Assembly (NCBI GenBank): GCA_029243845.1
Contig: JAQWRF010000045.1
Coordinates: 1 to 14,029, forward strand
Direction of reading: 5' to 3'
DNA length: 14,029 nucleotides
Origin: Planctomycetota bacterium
Lineage (GTDB): Bacteria; Planctomycetota; UBA1135
Part shown: positions 1-9,074 of the stretch, piece by piece
Layout: the number at the start of each line of letters is the position of its first letter
Position numbering within the stretch: the stretch's first letter is position 1
Made by a program: the position numbers and the translations under genes
Notes under the pieces: generated by a model
The model's database searches: none
Told to the model about the DNA's origin: nothing
The model's input: only the letters and a program-made list of their open reading frames with translations

Positions 1-2055
1 ACTAGAGTCGACGCCAAGCGCGGTGACGATGGTGGGATGAATGCGTGAAATCATGCCCAAGTGTTGTCGAGCAAAACTAATTTCGACGCTTTGCTGCGGA
101 TGAGCAAAGCCATAACTTTCGAGCAAGCCTTCTGGGTTGACCAGGTACTGCGAGTTAATGTTTAGCAGTGAGCACAGGTCGTCGGCTACTGCGCACAATT
201 GCCCGACTAAAGATTGATTGCCTGCTTTCGGCAAGTCACTACTACCCCAAACAAGCATGGCTAGCATACGTGACTCGATGGCTTCGCCACCATCTGGATT
301 GTTTTTATACCCTTTAGTGAATTCGCACAAGCGGCCGTCAGAGAATTCGCGCTGATTAGCTGCGACTTGCGACAGCAACGACAGAGCAGGGTTCTGGCGC
401 AACAAGCTAACGGCATCATTAACAGGGTTTGCAATCTGAATAAAATCGTCACAAGTTAAACCTACTAATTCAGCCCAGTCATCGGCAATGAAGGAATAAG
501 ATTGCGTTTCATGCGCCTGGTGATTATTGACGAGGCGCAGCAACAATTTAGATGCCAACTTGCGGTAAGGTAATTGCTGTGGCACTTCAACCGGTGCGCT
601 TAGAGGTTGCGGAACTATGTTGTCGTAGCCTGCGATACGCCCAATCTCTTCGACAATATCTACTGCGGACTGAATGTCTTTAGTTGCGCGATAGCTCGGA
701 GCCACCACACTTAATTCATCGCCACTAGCTTCAACACTGAACCCCAGTACCGTTAAATTTTCAATGATATCATCGGTGCTAATATCGATACCCAGCAAAG
801 TGCGAGCTTGAGCGGCATCAAGTAGCAACGGCGCACTAGGGACATCAGAGTTACCCGCAAAAACGGGAGCACAATCCACCACAATATCGTCACGCATCTC
901 ACACAATAATTGACAAACACGCTGGCTAGCCAACGCTGTGTAGCCCGGATCTAGTGATTTCTCGAAACGTGAAGATGCCTCGGAACGCAGGTTATGCTGC
1001 AAAGCACTACGGCGAACAGCAGTTGCTTTGAAAGATGCGCTTTCAAGTAAAATCGAAGTAGTCGCAGAGCAAACTTCGCTATTTGCACCACCCATCACGC
1101 CAGCCAAAGCAATGGCCTGATCAGAGTCAGCTATTACGAAATCGCTAGCAACAAGTTCACAGGAACTTTCGTCGAGTGCCACAAAGCACTCTTTTTCATT
1201 AGCCGGACGCACGCTTAATTGCTTGCCGCTAACTTTTGCTTTATCAAAAGCATGCGTAGGCTGGCCAAGCTCTAGCATCACATAATTAGACACATCAACC
1301 ACGTCACTAACAATGCGCTGCCCCACTGCGAGCAATCGTTTTTGCATCCAGTCTGGTGACGGCTGCGGACCTTTTCCTATCGACAGCTCGGCTAACTGAT
1401 AGCAATGTGCAAATTGTTGACCGTCGAGTTCTAGAGAGTACTCTGATGAGTTACCTGGCCAAATAAACTCACTTGGGTAATCGTTCAGTGGACGTTTAAG
1501 AATGGTTGCCAACTCGCGTGCAAAACCGTAATGCCCCCACAAATCTGGGCGATGCGTTAATGACTTATTATCAAGTTCTAAGACGGCATCGGATAATTCG
1601 AGGTAGTCGATTAACCGCGCACCGACAGGGGCGTCCGCTGGCAATTCTTTGATGCCATCAGAATCATCGCTAAGCTCAATTTCAGAGTCCGAGCAAATCA
1701 TACCTTGCGAAAGCTGACCACGCAGTTTGGCAGTTTTTATTTTAAAATCACCCGGCAGCACACAACCGACAGGCGCTAATGCTACCTTCAGGCCAGTGCG
1801 CACATTTGAAGCACCACAAACGACCTGCACCGTTTCGTCGGCGCCGTAGTTAAGCGTAGTGACCGACAGCTTTTCCGCATCAGGATGCTGCTCGCAGCTT
1901 AAGACCTCAGCAACGACTACGCCTGATATGTTGTCTCCGATATATTCAATGTTCTCGACCTCTGCGGTGTGCAGAGACAGCAAGTCGCTAATCTCTGTAG
2001 CGCTCTTATCGTTGATATCGACGAAATCACCTATCCAATTTAGTGAGATCTTCAT
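1..2055 (-). CDS. pheT: Phenylalanyl-tRNA synthetase beta subunit, 3' end missing
   Basis: PheT is the large subunit of the alpha2-beta2 cytoplasmic enzyme that charges tRNA-Phe; it holds the tRNA-binding and editing domains. I translated the minus strand from the ATG at 2055 and found 685 uninterrupted codons to the window edge. Visible in order: an N-terminal EMAP-like tRNA-binding domain (about residues 40-150, with HPDAEKLSV), the HRPD...GFARELA segment (168-182), the B3/B4 editing domain (VVDVSNYVMLELGQPTHAFD, then LAGVMGG and a SEASSRFEKSLDP stretch), the B5 domain ending DIVEEIGRIAGYDNI, and the start of the catalytic-like core. Full-length PheT is close to 800 residues, so roughly 110, including the ferredoxin-fold anticodon-binding domain, lie outside the window. 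Its ATG overlaps the pheS stop as ATGA and no Shine-Dalgarno sequence precedes it, so translation is probably coupled to pheS. Confidence 0.96.
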   Translation of the reverse strand, partial: MKISLNWIGDFVDINDKSATEISDLLSLHTAEVENIEYIGDNISGVVVAEVLSCEQHPDAEKLSVTTLNYGADETVQVVCGASNVRTGLKVALAPVGCVLPGDFKIKTAKLRGQLSQGMICSDSEIELSDDSDGIKELPADAPVGARLIDYLELSDAVLELDNKSLTHRPDLWGHYGFARELATILKRPLNDYPSEFIWPGNSSEYSLELDGQQFAHCYQLAELSIGKGPQPSPDWMQKRLLAVGQRIVSDVVDVSNYVMLELGQPTHAFDKAKVSGKQLSVRPANEKECFVALDESSCELVASDFVIADSDQAIALAGVMGGANSEVCSATTSILLESASFKATAVRRSALQHNLRSEASSRFEKSLDPGYTALASQRVCQLLCEMRDDIVVDCAPVFAGNSDVPSAPLLLDAAQARTLLGIDISTDDIIENLTVLGFSVEASGDELSVVAPSYRATKDIQSAVDIVEEIGRIAGYDNIVPQPLSAPVEVPQQLPYRKLASKLLLRLVNNHQAHETQSYSFIADDWAELVGLTCDDFIQIANPVNDAVSLLRQNPALSLLSQVAANQREFSDGRLCEFTKGYKNNPDGGEAIESRMLAMLVWGSSDLPKAGNQSLVGQLCAVADDLCSLLNINSQYLVNPEGLLESYGFAHPQQSVEISFARQHLGMISRIHPTIVTALGVDSS

Positions 2056-3089
2056 GCTTTGAATTGTTTTAGGAAACGTAAATCGCCACTGCACATGTAT
2101 CGGATGTCATGTATGCCATAGCGCAACATCGCCATGCGTGATAGACCAAGCCCGAAGGCGAAGCCAGAGTATTCGTTAGGATCGACGCCAGCTGCAGTAA
2201 GCACATTAGGATGCACGAGGCCGCCTGGCATAAGCTCAATCCATGTGGAACCCTTACATACTTTACAGCCGCCTTTGCAGAACGGGCATCGGGCATCTAA
2301 TTCAAAACCCGGCTCGACAAACGGGAAGAAGCCGGGGCGCAACCGTGTTTCAAGTTTGCGCTTAAAGACACCTTCAAGCATACTGTTCATTGCGTGCAAC
2401 ATGTGTGGCACCCCAATGTTTTTTCCGACGACCAAGCCTTCCATTTGATGGAAAGTATGTTCGTGAGTCGCATCTTGCGCCTCTTGGCGGAATACACGCC
2501 CAGGCGCAATCACCCGCAATGGTGCACCGAATTCGCGTAATGCACGAACCTGAACCGGCGAAGTATGGGTTCGCAAGCAACGTCGCGGTTCTTCATCTGC
2601 GGATTTCATCCAGATAGTGTCGTGTGACTCGCGAGCAGGATGATCACTCGGAATATTAAGAGCGTCGAAGTTATTAGCTTCTGATTCTAGTTCTGGGCCA
2701 TCCCAGATAACGAAGCCCATCGATTGAAAGATGTCTTCTAGTTCGCGCGCAATAGCCATCACTGGATGCACAGACCCTAGTTCGACTGTTGGGCCCGGCA
2801 AGCTGCAATCAACACCAACGGATGCCAAGTCGGCCGCCAACTCTTCTTGCTTAAGAGTTTCTCCCACTGCATCAAATGCTTGTTGCAGTTTCTGCTTGAT
2901 TTCATTGGCCAGCTTACCAATAGCAGGACGTTCGGCAGCTTCAAGCTTGCCGAGCCCCTTCAGCTGAGCTGTAAGTGCGCCAGTCCGCCCCAAAAAGCTC
3001 GATTCGATTTCCGCCAACTGCGCACGACTTTCAGCAGCGGCAATGGCTGCTAAGCCTTCACCGCACAACGCTTCAAGACGTTCACGCAT
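2052..3089 (-). CDS. pheS: Phenylalanyl-tRNA synthetase alpha subunit
   Basis: PheS is the catalytic class II subunit that activates phenylalanine and transfers it to tRNA-Phe, working with PheT. The 345 residues are slightly more than E. coli PheS (327). An N-terminal coiled-coil region (about 1-90) precedes the catalytic domain, with HPARESHDTIW (150-160), RTHTSPVQVR, IAPGRVFR (194-201), FHQMEGL (213-219) and a motif 3 region GFAFGLGLSR (309-318). Two features are odd. An inserted CxxC-x3-CxxC cluster (C268, C271, C275, C278) resembles a zinc knuckle just before the GGLVHPNVL strand. The usual acidic residue before the motif 3 arginine is Ser317. The start is ATG 6 bases after the rplT stop, without a recognisable Shine-Dalgarno sequence. 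The stop overlaps the pheT start. Confidence 0.97.
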   Translation of the reverse strand: MRERLEALCGEGLAAIAAAESRAQLAEIESSFLGRTGALTAQLKGLGKLEAAERPAIGKLANEIKQKLQQAFDAVGETLKQEELAADLASVGVDCSLPGPTVELGSVHPVMAIARELEDIFQSMGFVIWDGPELESEANNFDALNIPSDHPARESHDTIWMKSADEEPRRCLRTHTSPVQVRALREFGAPLRVIAPGRVFRQEAQDATHEHTFHQMEGLVVGKNIGVPHMLHAMNSMLEGVFKRKLETRLRPGFFPFVEPGFELDARCPFCKGGCKVCKGSTWIELMPGGLVHPNVLTAAGVDPNEYSGFAFGLGLSRMAMLRYGIHDIRYMCSGDLRFLKQFKA

Positions 3090-3095
3090 AGCGCG

Positions 3096-3455
3096 CTAAG
3101 CAGCTAGTGCTTCTTTTGCTGCTGCGACTACAGCCTCGAAAGCTGCGGGATCGTTAAATGCTAATTCAGACAATGCCTTGCGGTCAATCTGAACATCAGC
3201 CTTCTTGAGACCGTGCATAAACTTGCTGTAAGACAAACCGTTCATGCGAGATGCCGCATTGATACGCTGAATCCATAGGTTACGGAATGTACGCTTCTTA
3301 GTGCGACGGTCACGGTAAGCAAAGTTACCGGAGCGCAATAAGGCTTCTTTTACAGTTCGCAGTAAGCGATGACGACCGCCCCAAAAACCTTTGGCACGAC
3401 GCATTAAGCGCTTACGACGACGAAGACGTGGAACTACGTTTCTTGCTCTTGTCAT
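3096..3455 (-). CDS. rplT: Large ribosomal subunit protein L20
   Basis: L20 binds 23S rRNA early in 50S assembly and, in several bacteria, represses its own operon by binding mRNA. The product is 119 residues, the usual length, and very basic in its first half. The N-terminus MTRARNVVPRLRRRKRLMRR and the segment GFWGGRHRLLRTVKEALLRS are typical of L20, as are RDRRTKKRTFRNLWIQRIN and the C-terminal ALSELAFNDPAAFEAVV region. It starts 13 bases after the rpmI stop. An AGGT about nine bases before the ATG may be a weak ribosome binding site. The order infC-rpmI-rplT is the classic IF3 operon order, here followed directly by pheST as in E. coli. I could not identify an L20 autoregulatory pseudoknot by eye. 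Confidence 0.98.
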   Translation of the reverse strand: MTRARNVVPRLRRRKRLMRRAKGFWGGRHRLLRTVKEALLRSGNFAYRDRRTKKRTFRNLWIQRINAASRMNGLSYSKFMHGLKKADVQIDRKALSELAFNDPAAFEAVVAAAKEALAA

Positions 3456-3468
3456 ATTTCTTTACCTA

Positions 3469-3663
3469 TTATCCTTGGAGAAGCTTGGCAATGTTCTTTG
3501 CAGAACCGCCAGTCATGACAGAAGCACGGCGCAAGTTACGGCGACGCTTCGAAGATTTGCCACACATGAAGTGGCCAGTGAGTTGATTACGGCGAATTAC
3601 TTTGCCGTTTTTTGTTAGCTTGAACCGCTTTGAAACGGCTTTTTTTGTTTTCATCTTGGGCAC
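3469..3663 (-). CDS. rpmI: Large ribosomal subunit protein L35 (GTG start)
   Basis: L35 is a small basic 50S protein. I choose the GTG at 3663 as start, giving 64 residues that begin MPKMKTKKAVSKRFKLTKNG. This matches the near-universal L35 N-terminus (MPKMKT) and the usual 64-66 residue length. A perfect AGGAGG lies five bases before the GTG (3669-3674). The ATG three codons later would leave the Shine-Dalgarno 14 bases away and remove the conserved MPK. An open frame continues upstream to 3837, but that part lies largely in the infC tail and does not resemble L35. The gene sits in the standard place between infC and rplT. Confidence 0.96.
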   Translation of the reverse strand: MPKMKTKKAVSKRFKLTKNGKVIRRNQLTGHFMCGKSSKRRRNLRRASVMTGGSAKNIAKLLQG

Positions 3664-3668
3664 GGGTG

Positions 3669-3674
3669 CCTCCT
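3669..3674 (-). promoter_or_regulatory. Strong Shine-Dalgarno sequence of rpmI
   Basis: AGGAGG on the minus strand, five bases before the GTG at 3663. It is the best ribosome binding site in the window and decides the rpmI start in favour of GTG. Most of the other genes here lack anything comparable. Confidence 0.85.
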
Positions 3675-3709
3675 GTGTCTTAGGGCCAAGGGAGAGAAAG
3701 TGGACGGAT

Positions 3710-3737
3710 ATTATAGTGAAATACCCGACCACGTCTA
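3710..3737 (-). promoter_or_regulatory. Candidate internal sigma-70-type promoter for rpmI-rplT-pheST
   Basis: The 79-base gap between infC and rpmI holds a perfect TATAAT (3710-3715, minus strand). Sixteen bases upstream is TAGACG (3732-3737), which matches four of six positions of TTGACA. Transcription would start near 3703 and give a leader of about 40 bases carrying the AGGAGG of rpmI. Internal promoters ahead of rpmI-rplT are known in E. coli. This is a by-eye match with no experimental support. Confidence 0.45.
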
Positions 3738-3742
3738 GCCTG

Positions 3743-4531
3743 CTAGTCGCTATTTTCGCTATCCTCGCCGTTTTCAGCGAGCTGAGGCTCAACGGACTCA
3801 GCCGGCTCGGCAGGCTCATCCGCTTCAACCGACTCAACTGGCTTAGCCGGAACGGATGGCAGATCAGCGAAATCGTCGTTATTTGTTACTTTTAAGCCGT
3901 CGGCAATCAGTGCAGGTCCGCCATCGGAGTTGTCGTCGGCGCCAATATTGTCCTTTTCGTCGCTAACACGCGGCTTAGGCTTGCTGCCCGGAGGCAACTT
4001 CGACATGACTAAATGCATGCGGCGCCCTTCCATTTTAGGCATACGCTCGACCTTGGCGATATCTTCAAGAGATTCAGCAAGACGTAACATTACCTCGCGA
4101 CCGATACTTTGATAAGCCATTTCGCGGCCACGGAACATACAAGTAACCTGAACCTTATTACCAGCCTCTAGAAACTCGCGCGCTTTGCGTGACTTAATAT
4201 TAAGATCGTTAACATCAATCTTCGGACGAACACGCACTTCTTTGGTGACCATCGCATTCGACTTTGGCTTGCCCTTAGTCTTCTTCTTTTGCTCGTACTT
4301 AAAACGACCATAGTCAAGAATTTTAGCAACAGGTGGACGCGACTGCGGTGCCACCTCAACCAAGTCTAGCCCAGCGGCTTCTGCCATCTGTAAGGCGACC
4401 TTGGTAGCCGTTGGGCCAATCTGTGTGCCCTTTTCATCTATGAGAAATACTTCGCGCGCACGGATGCGGCGGTTAACTTTATATAATTCGCGCTCGCGAG
4501 GAGCGTATTTTTTTCTTGATCTACTAGCTAT
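3743..4531 (-). CDS. infC: Translation initiation factor IF-3, AUA start, acidic C-terminal extension
   Basis: IF-3 binds the 30S subunit, blocks premature joining of 50S and rejects non-standard start codons. From the ATA at 4531 the protein is 262 residues: an N-terminal domain with YKVNRRIRAREVFLID and LDLVEVAPQSRPPVAKILDY, a lysine-rich linker (KKKTKGKPKSN), and a C-terminal domain (KEVRVRPKIDVNDLNIKSR to MHLVMSKLPPG). The first ATG, at 4387, falls inside the conserved domain and would delete 48 residues. Between it and the upstream in-frame TAA there is no ATG, GTG, TTG or CTG. The ATA has GAGGT six bases before it and overlaps the aspS stop as ATAG. IF-3 genes commonly use AUU, AUC or AUA starts, which allows autoregulation. 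The last 80 or so residues are an unusual Asp/Glu-rich tail absent from the roughly 180-residue E. coli protein. Confidence 0.95.
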   Translation of the reverse strand: MASRSRKKYAPRERELYKVNRRIRAREVFLIDEKGTQIGPTATKVALQMAEAAGLDLVEVAPQSRPPVAKILDYGRFKYEQKKKTKGKPKSNAMVTKEVRVRPKIDVNDLNIKSRKAREFLEAGNKVQVTCMFRGREMAYQSIGREVMLRLAESLEDIAKVERMPKMEGRRMHLVMSKLPPGSKPKPRVSDEKDNIGADDNSDGGPALIADGLKVTNNDDFADLPSVPAKPVESVEADEPAEPAESVEPQLAENGEDSENSD

Positions 4532-6321
4532 GGTTTTACCTCTTGTTCCGTTTCTATTTGTTGTTTAATGCCCAATTCATCAAGCTGCTCAGAGTCTACT
4601 GCCGATGGAGCTGCGGTCAGTGGACACGCCGAAGTTGCGGTCTTCGGAAAAGCGATGACGTCACGAATAGACTCGGCGTCAAACATAATGCTATAGAGTC
4701 TATCGAGACCAATCGCGAAACCAGCATGCGGTGGTGCGCCATAGCTGAATGCCTTGAGCAGGAACTCGAAGCGCTCGGCAGCTACTTCGGGCGGCAAACC
4801 GATGGCATCGAATATCTCACTCTGCAAATCCTTGTCGTGAATACGGATGGAGCCTGAGCCCAGCTCTACGCCATTCAACACCAAGTCATAAGCCCGCGAA
4901 CGAATGCCCTCCTTTTGCCCATCACGCAGCAGCGGCAAGTCTTCAGAGACAGGACACGTGAATGGGTGATGCGCTGGGTGGAATACGCCGTCGTCATTTT
5001 TCTCGAACAGCGGAAATTCAGTAATCCATACGATGCGATCTGCGTCGGCCAATAAATTCATGACGGCGCCAGATTCGCGGCGCACGACATCGAGCGCGAC
5101 AAGCGCACGGCGTGGAGTATCGGCAATTGTAAATAACAAATCACCCTCGGCTGCACCCACCTTTTCGATGAACGCTCCTCCAGCTTCTGATTTCAAGAAA
5201 CGCGACAAAGGGCCAGTAGGACCATCGGCGCCAATCTTGCACCAAGCCGCCCCGCCCACACCCGACTCTTTGGCCAAGCGCTCGATATTTTCGATTTGCT
5301 TGCGCGACAAAGACGCACCACCAGGCACGTTGATTGCACGTATCCATCCTTTGGATTCGAGCACATTGTCGAACACTACGAAATCTAGAGTGCCCGCGAC
5401 ATCCGCGACATCGACAATCTGCAAAGGGTTACGCAAGTCAGGCTTATCGGAAGCATACAAAGCAATCGCTTCGTTGTATGGCATGCGTTCGAAAGGGGTC
5501 ACCAATTCTGTTTCGCGAACAGCTTGGTAGACATCTTGCATGACACTTTCGACAGCGGCGTAAACATCTTCTTCGTCGACGAAGGACATTTCAATATCGA
5601 GCTGCGTGAATTCTGGCTGGCGATCTGCGCGTAAATCTTCGTCGCGCATACAGCGTGCAATTTGGAAGTAACGATCTAAGCCACCGACCATACACAACTG
5701 CTTGAATATCTGCGGTGATTGCGGCAAAGCAAACCAACTACCCGGGCGCATTCTTGAAGGCACCAAGTAATCGCGTGCGCCTTCAGGCGTGGAACGCGTC
5801 AACATCGGAGTTTCTACTTCAACAAATTCTTGCGCACACAATGAATTGCGAATGGCATTATTAGCCTTCGAGCGCAATTGCAATGCGCGCTGCAAAGGTG
5901 AACGACGCATATCTAAATAGCGATACTTCAACCGAGTGTCTTCAGGCACATCAATGTGATCAGCAATCTCGAACGGCAATGTTTTCGAACTGGACAAAAC
6001 CTCGACGCTAGTCACAAGCACTTCGACATCTCCAGTAACACGGTCAGGATTACGCTGCCCTTCAATGCGCATGCGCACCACGCCCTTTGCCTGAACAACA
6101 TCTTCTTGATGTAAGCCAGACATTTGGTCAGCGGCATCATTCGCAGCGTCGCCGTCAACGACTAGTTGCGTAATTCCATAACGGTCACGCAAATCAACAA
6201 AGTGGATAGCACCATGGTTGCGACGGTTATCAACCCAGCCACATAAAGTAACTTGTTGTCCTACGTTCTCAGCGCGGAGGTCTCCGCAGCTATGTGACCG
6301 CCATGCAGCGGACCTAATCAT
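4528..6321 (-). CDS. aspS: Aspartyl-tRNA synthetase (bacterial type, possibly non-discriminating)
   Basis: AspRS charges tRNA-Asp in the cytoplasm. The 597 residues match the bacterial form, with an N-terminal OB-fold anticodon-binding domain (about 1-105, CGWVDNRRNHG), a class II core, a GAD insertion domain (roughly 290-425), and a C-terminal core. Motif 1 is in VEVETPMLTRSTPEGARDYL (167-186), motif 2 in RCMRDEDLRADRQPEFTQLD (223-242, Arg226), and motif 3 in GAPPHAGFAIGLDRL (528-542, Arg541). Motif 2 has Met225 where Phe is usual. His36 and Gly88 correspond to positions reported to mark AspRS enzymes that also charge tRNA-Asn; this is inferred from memory of the Pseudomonas enzyme. The start overlaps the atpC stop (ATGA) and the stop overlaps the infC start (ATAG), so aspS links the ATP synthase and translation blocks. 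Confidence 0.97.
   Translation of the reverse strand: MIRSAAWRSHSCGDLRAENVGQQVTLCGWVDNRRNHGAIHFVDLRDRYGITQLVVDGDAANDAADQMSGLHQEDVVQAKGVVRMRIEGQRNPDRVTGDVEVLVTSVEVLSSSKTLPFEIADHIDVPEDTRLKYRYLDMRRSPLQRALQLRSKANNAIRNSLCAQEFVEVETPMLTRSTPEGARDYLVPSRMRPGSWFALPQSPQIFKQLCMVGGLDRYFQIARCMRDEDLRADRQPEFTQLDIEMSFVDEEDVYAAVESVMQDVYQAVRETELVTPFERMPYNEAIALYASDKPDLRNPLQIVDVADVAGTLDFVVFDNVLESKGWIRAINVPGGASLSRKQIENIERLAKESGVGGAAWCKIGADGPTGPLSRFLKSEAGGAFIEKVGAAEGDLLFTIADTPRRALVALDVVRRESGAVMNLLADADRIVWITEFPLFEKNDDGVFHPAHHPFTCPVSEDLPLLRDGQKEGIRSRAYDLVLNGVELGSGSIRIHDKDLQSEIFDAIGLPPEVAAERFEFLLKAFSYGAPPHAGFAIGLDRLYSIMFDAESIRDVIAFPKTATSACPLTAAPSAVDSEQLDELGIKQQIETEQEVKP
4538..4544 (-). promoter_or_regulatory. Ribosome binding site of infC, inside the end of aspS
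   Basis: AAGAGGT on the minus strand lies six bases before the proposed AUA start of infC. Five contiguous bases (GAGGT) pair with the usual 16S rRNA 3' end. It sits in the last codons of aspS and supports AUA initiation there rather than at the ATG 144 bases downstream. Confidence 0.75.
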
Positions 6322-6737
6322 GAAGAACGTTTGCCAAGCCTTTCGCGCAGTAAAGCGCGGCGCAATGCTGCACCGGCACGTGATACGTCAACTGCAGAAT
6401 CTTTAGAACTCAGTCGCTCTTGAGCGCGCTTCGCAGCTTGCTGCGCCCGCTCGACGTCGACATCGGAAACCTTTTCAGCCGAACGCGACAGAATGACTAC
6501 AGCATCACCCGAGACTTCCGCGAAGCCACCGTGAATCAGCATTTCAATTATTTCGCCATCGGATGCGACTGCGCTGAGCAAACCACTTGCAGTTAACGAA
6601 ACCAATTGGGCGTGACGAGGAAGAACCCCAAACATACCTTCAGCCCCAGGAATCTGCACACTGCTAACTTCCGCCTCAAGCACGCTCTTTTCAGGAGAGA
6701 CGATACTGAGTGATAGTGTGGATTGAGATGTTGCCAT
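6318..6737 (-). CDS. atpC: F1Fo ATP synthase epsilon subunit
   Basis: Epsilon is part of the central stalk, links gamma to the c-ring and can inhibit ATP hydrolysis. The product is 139 residues, the usual size. The N-terminal beta-sandwich shows SIVSPEKSVLEAEVSSVQIP and GMFGVLPRHAQLVS, then MLIHGGFAEVSGDAVVILS, which is the standard pattern. The C-terminal part (about residues 90-135) is Ala/Arg/Glu-rich and helical, as expected for the two-helix inhibitory domain. It follows atpD by 16 bases. No Shine-Dalgarno sequence is visible. Its TGA overlaps the aspS ATG, which is unusual because atpC normally ends the ATP synthase operon. Confidence 0.96.
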   Translation of the reverse strand: MATSQSTLSLSIVSPEKSVLEAEVSSVQIPGAEGMFGVLPRHAQLVSLTASGLLSAVASDGEIIEMLIHGGFAEVSGDAVVILSRSAEKVSDVDVERAQQAAKRAQERLSSKDSAVDVSRAGAALRRALLRERLGKRSS

Positions 6738-6753
6738 GATTCGAATGAACTAA

Positions 6754-9068
<2,315 letters not shown>

Positions 9069-9074
9069 TGTTTA

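Noticed and set aside
3664..3837. A longer rpmI frame starting at 3837
   Set aside because: The added 58 residues overlap the infC tail, are not L35-like, and bypass the AGGAGG-GTG start that gives MPKMKTKK.
4385..4387. ATG at 4387 as the start of infC
   Set aside because: It lies inside the conserved IF3 N-terminal domain and would drop 48 residues, including YKVNRRIRAREVFLID. The ATA at 4531 has a good ribosome binding site and restores the family N-terminus.
5033..5530. Plus-strand frame of 165 codons inside aspS
   Set aside because: It is fully antisense to a well-conserved synthetase, with no recognisable domain or ribosome site.
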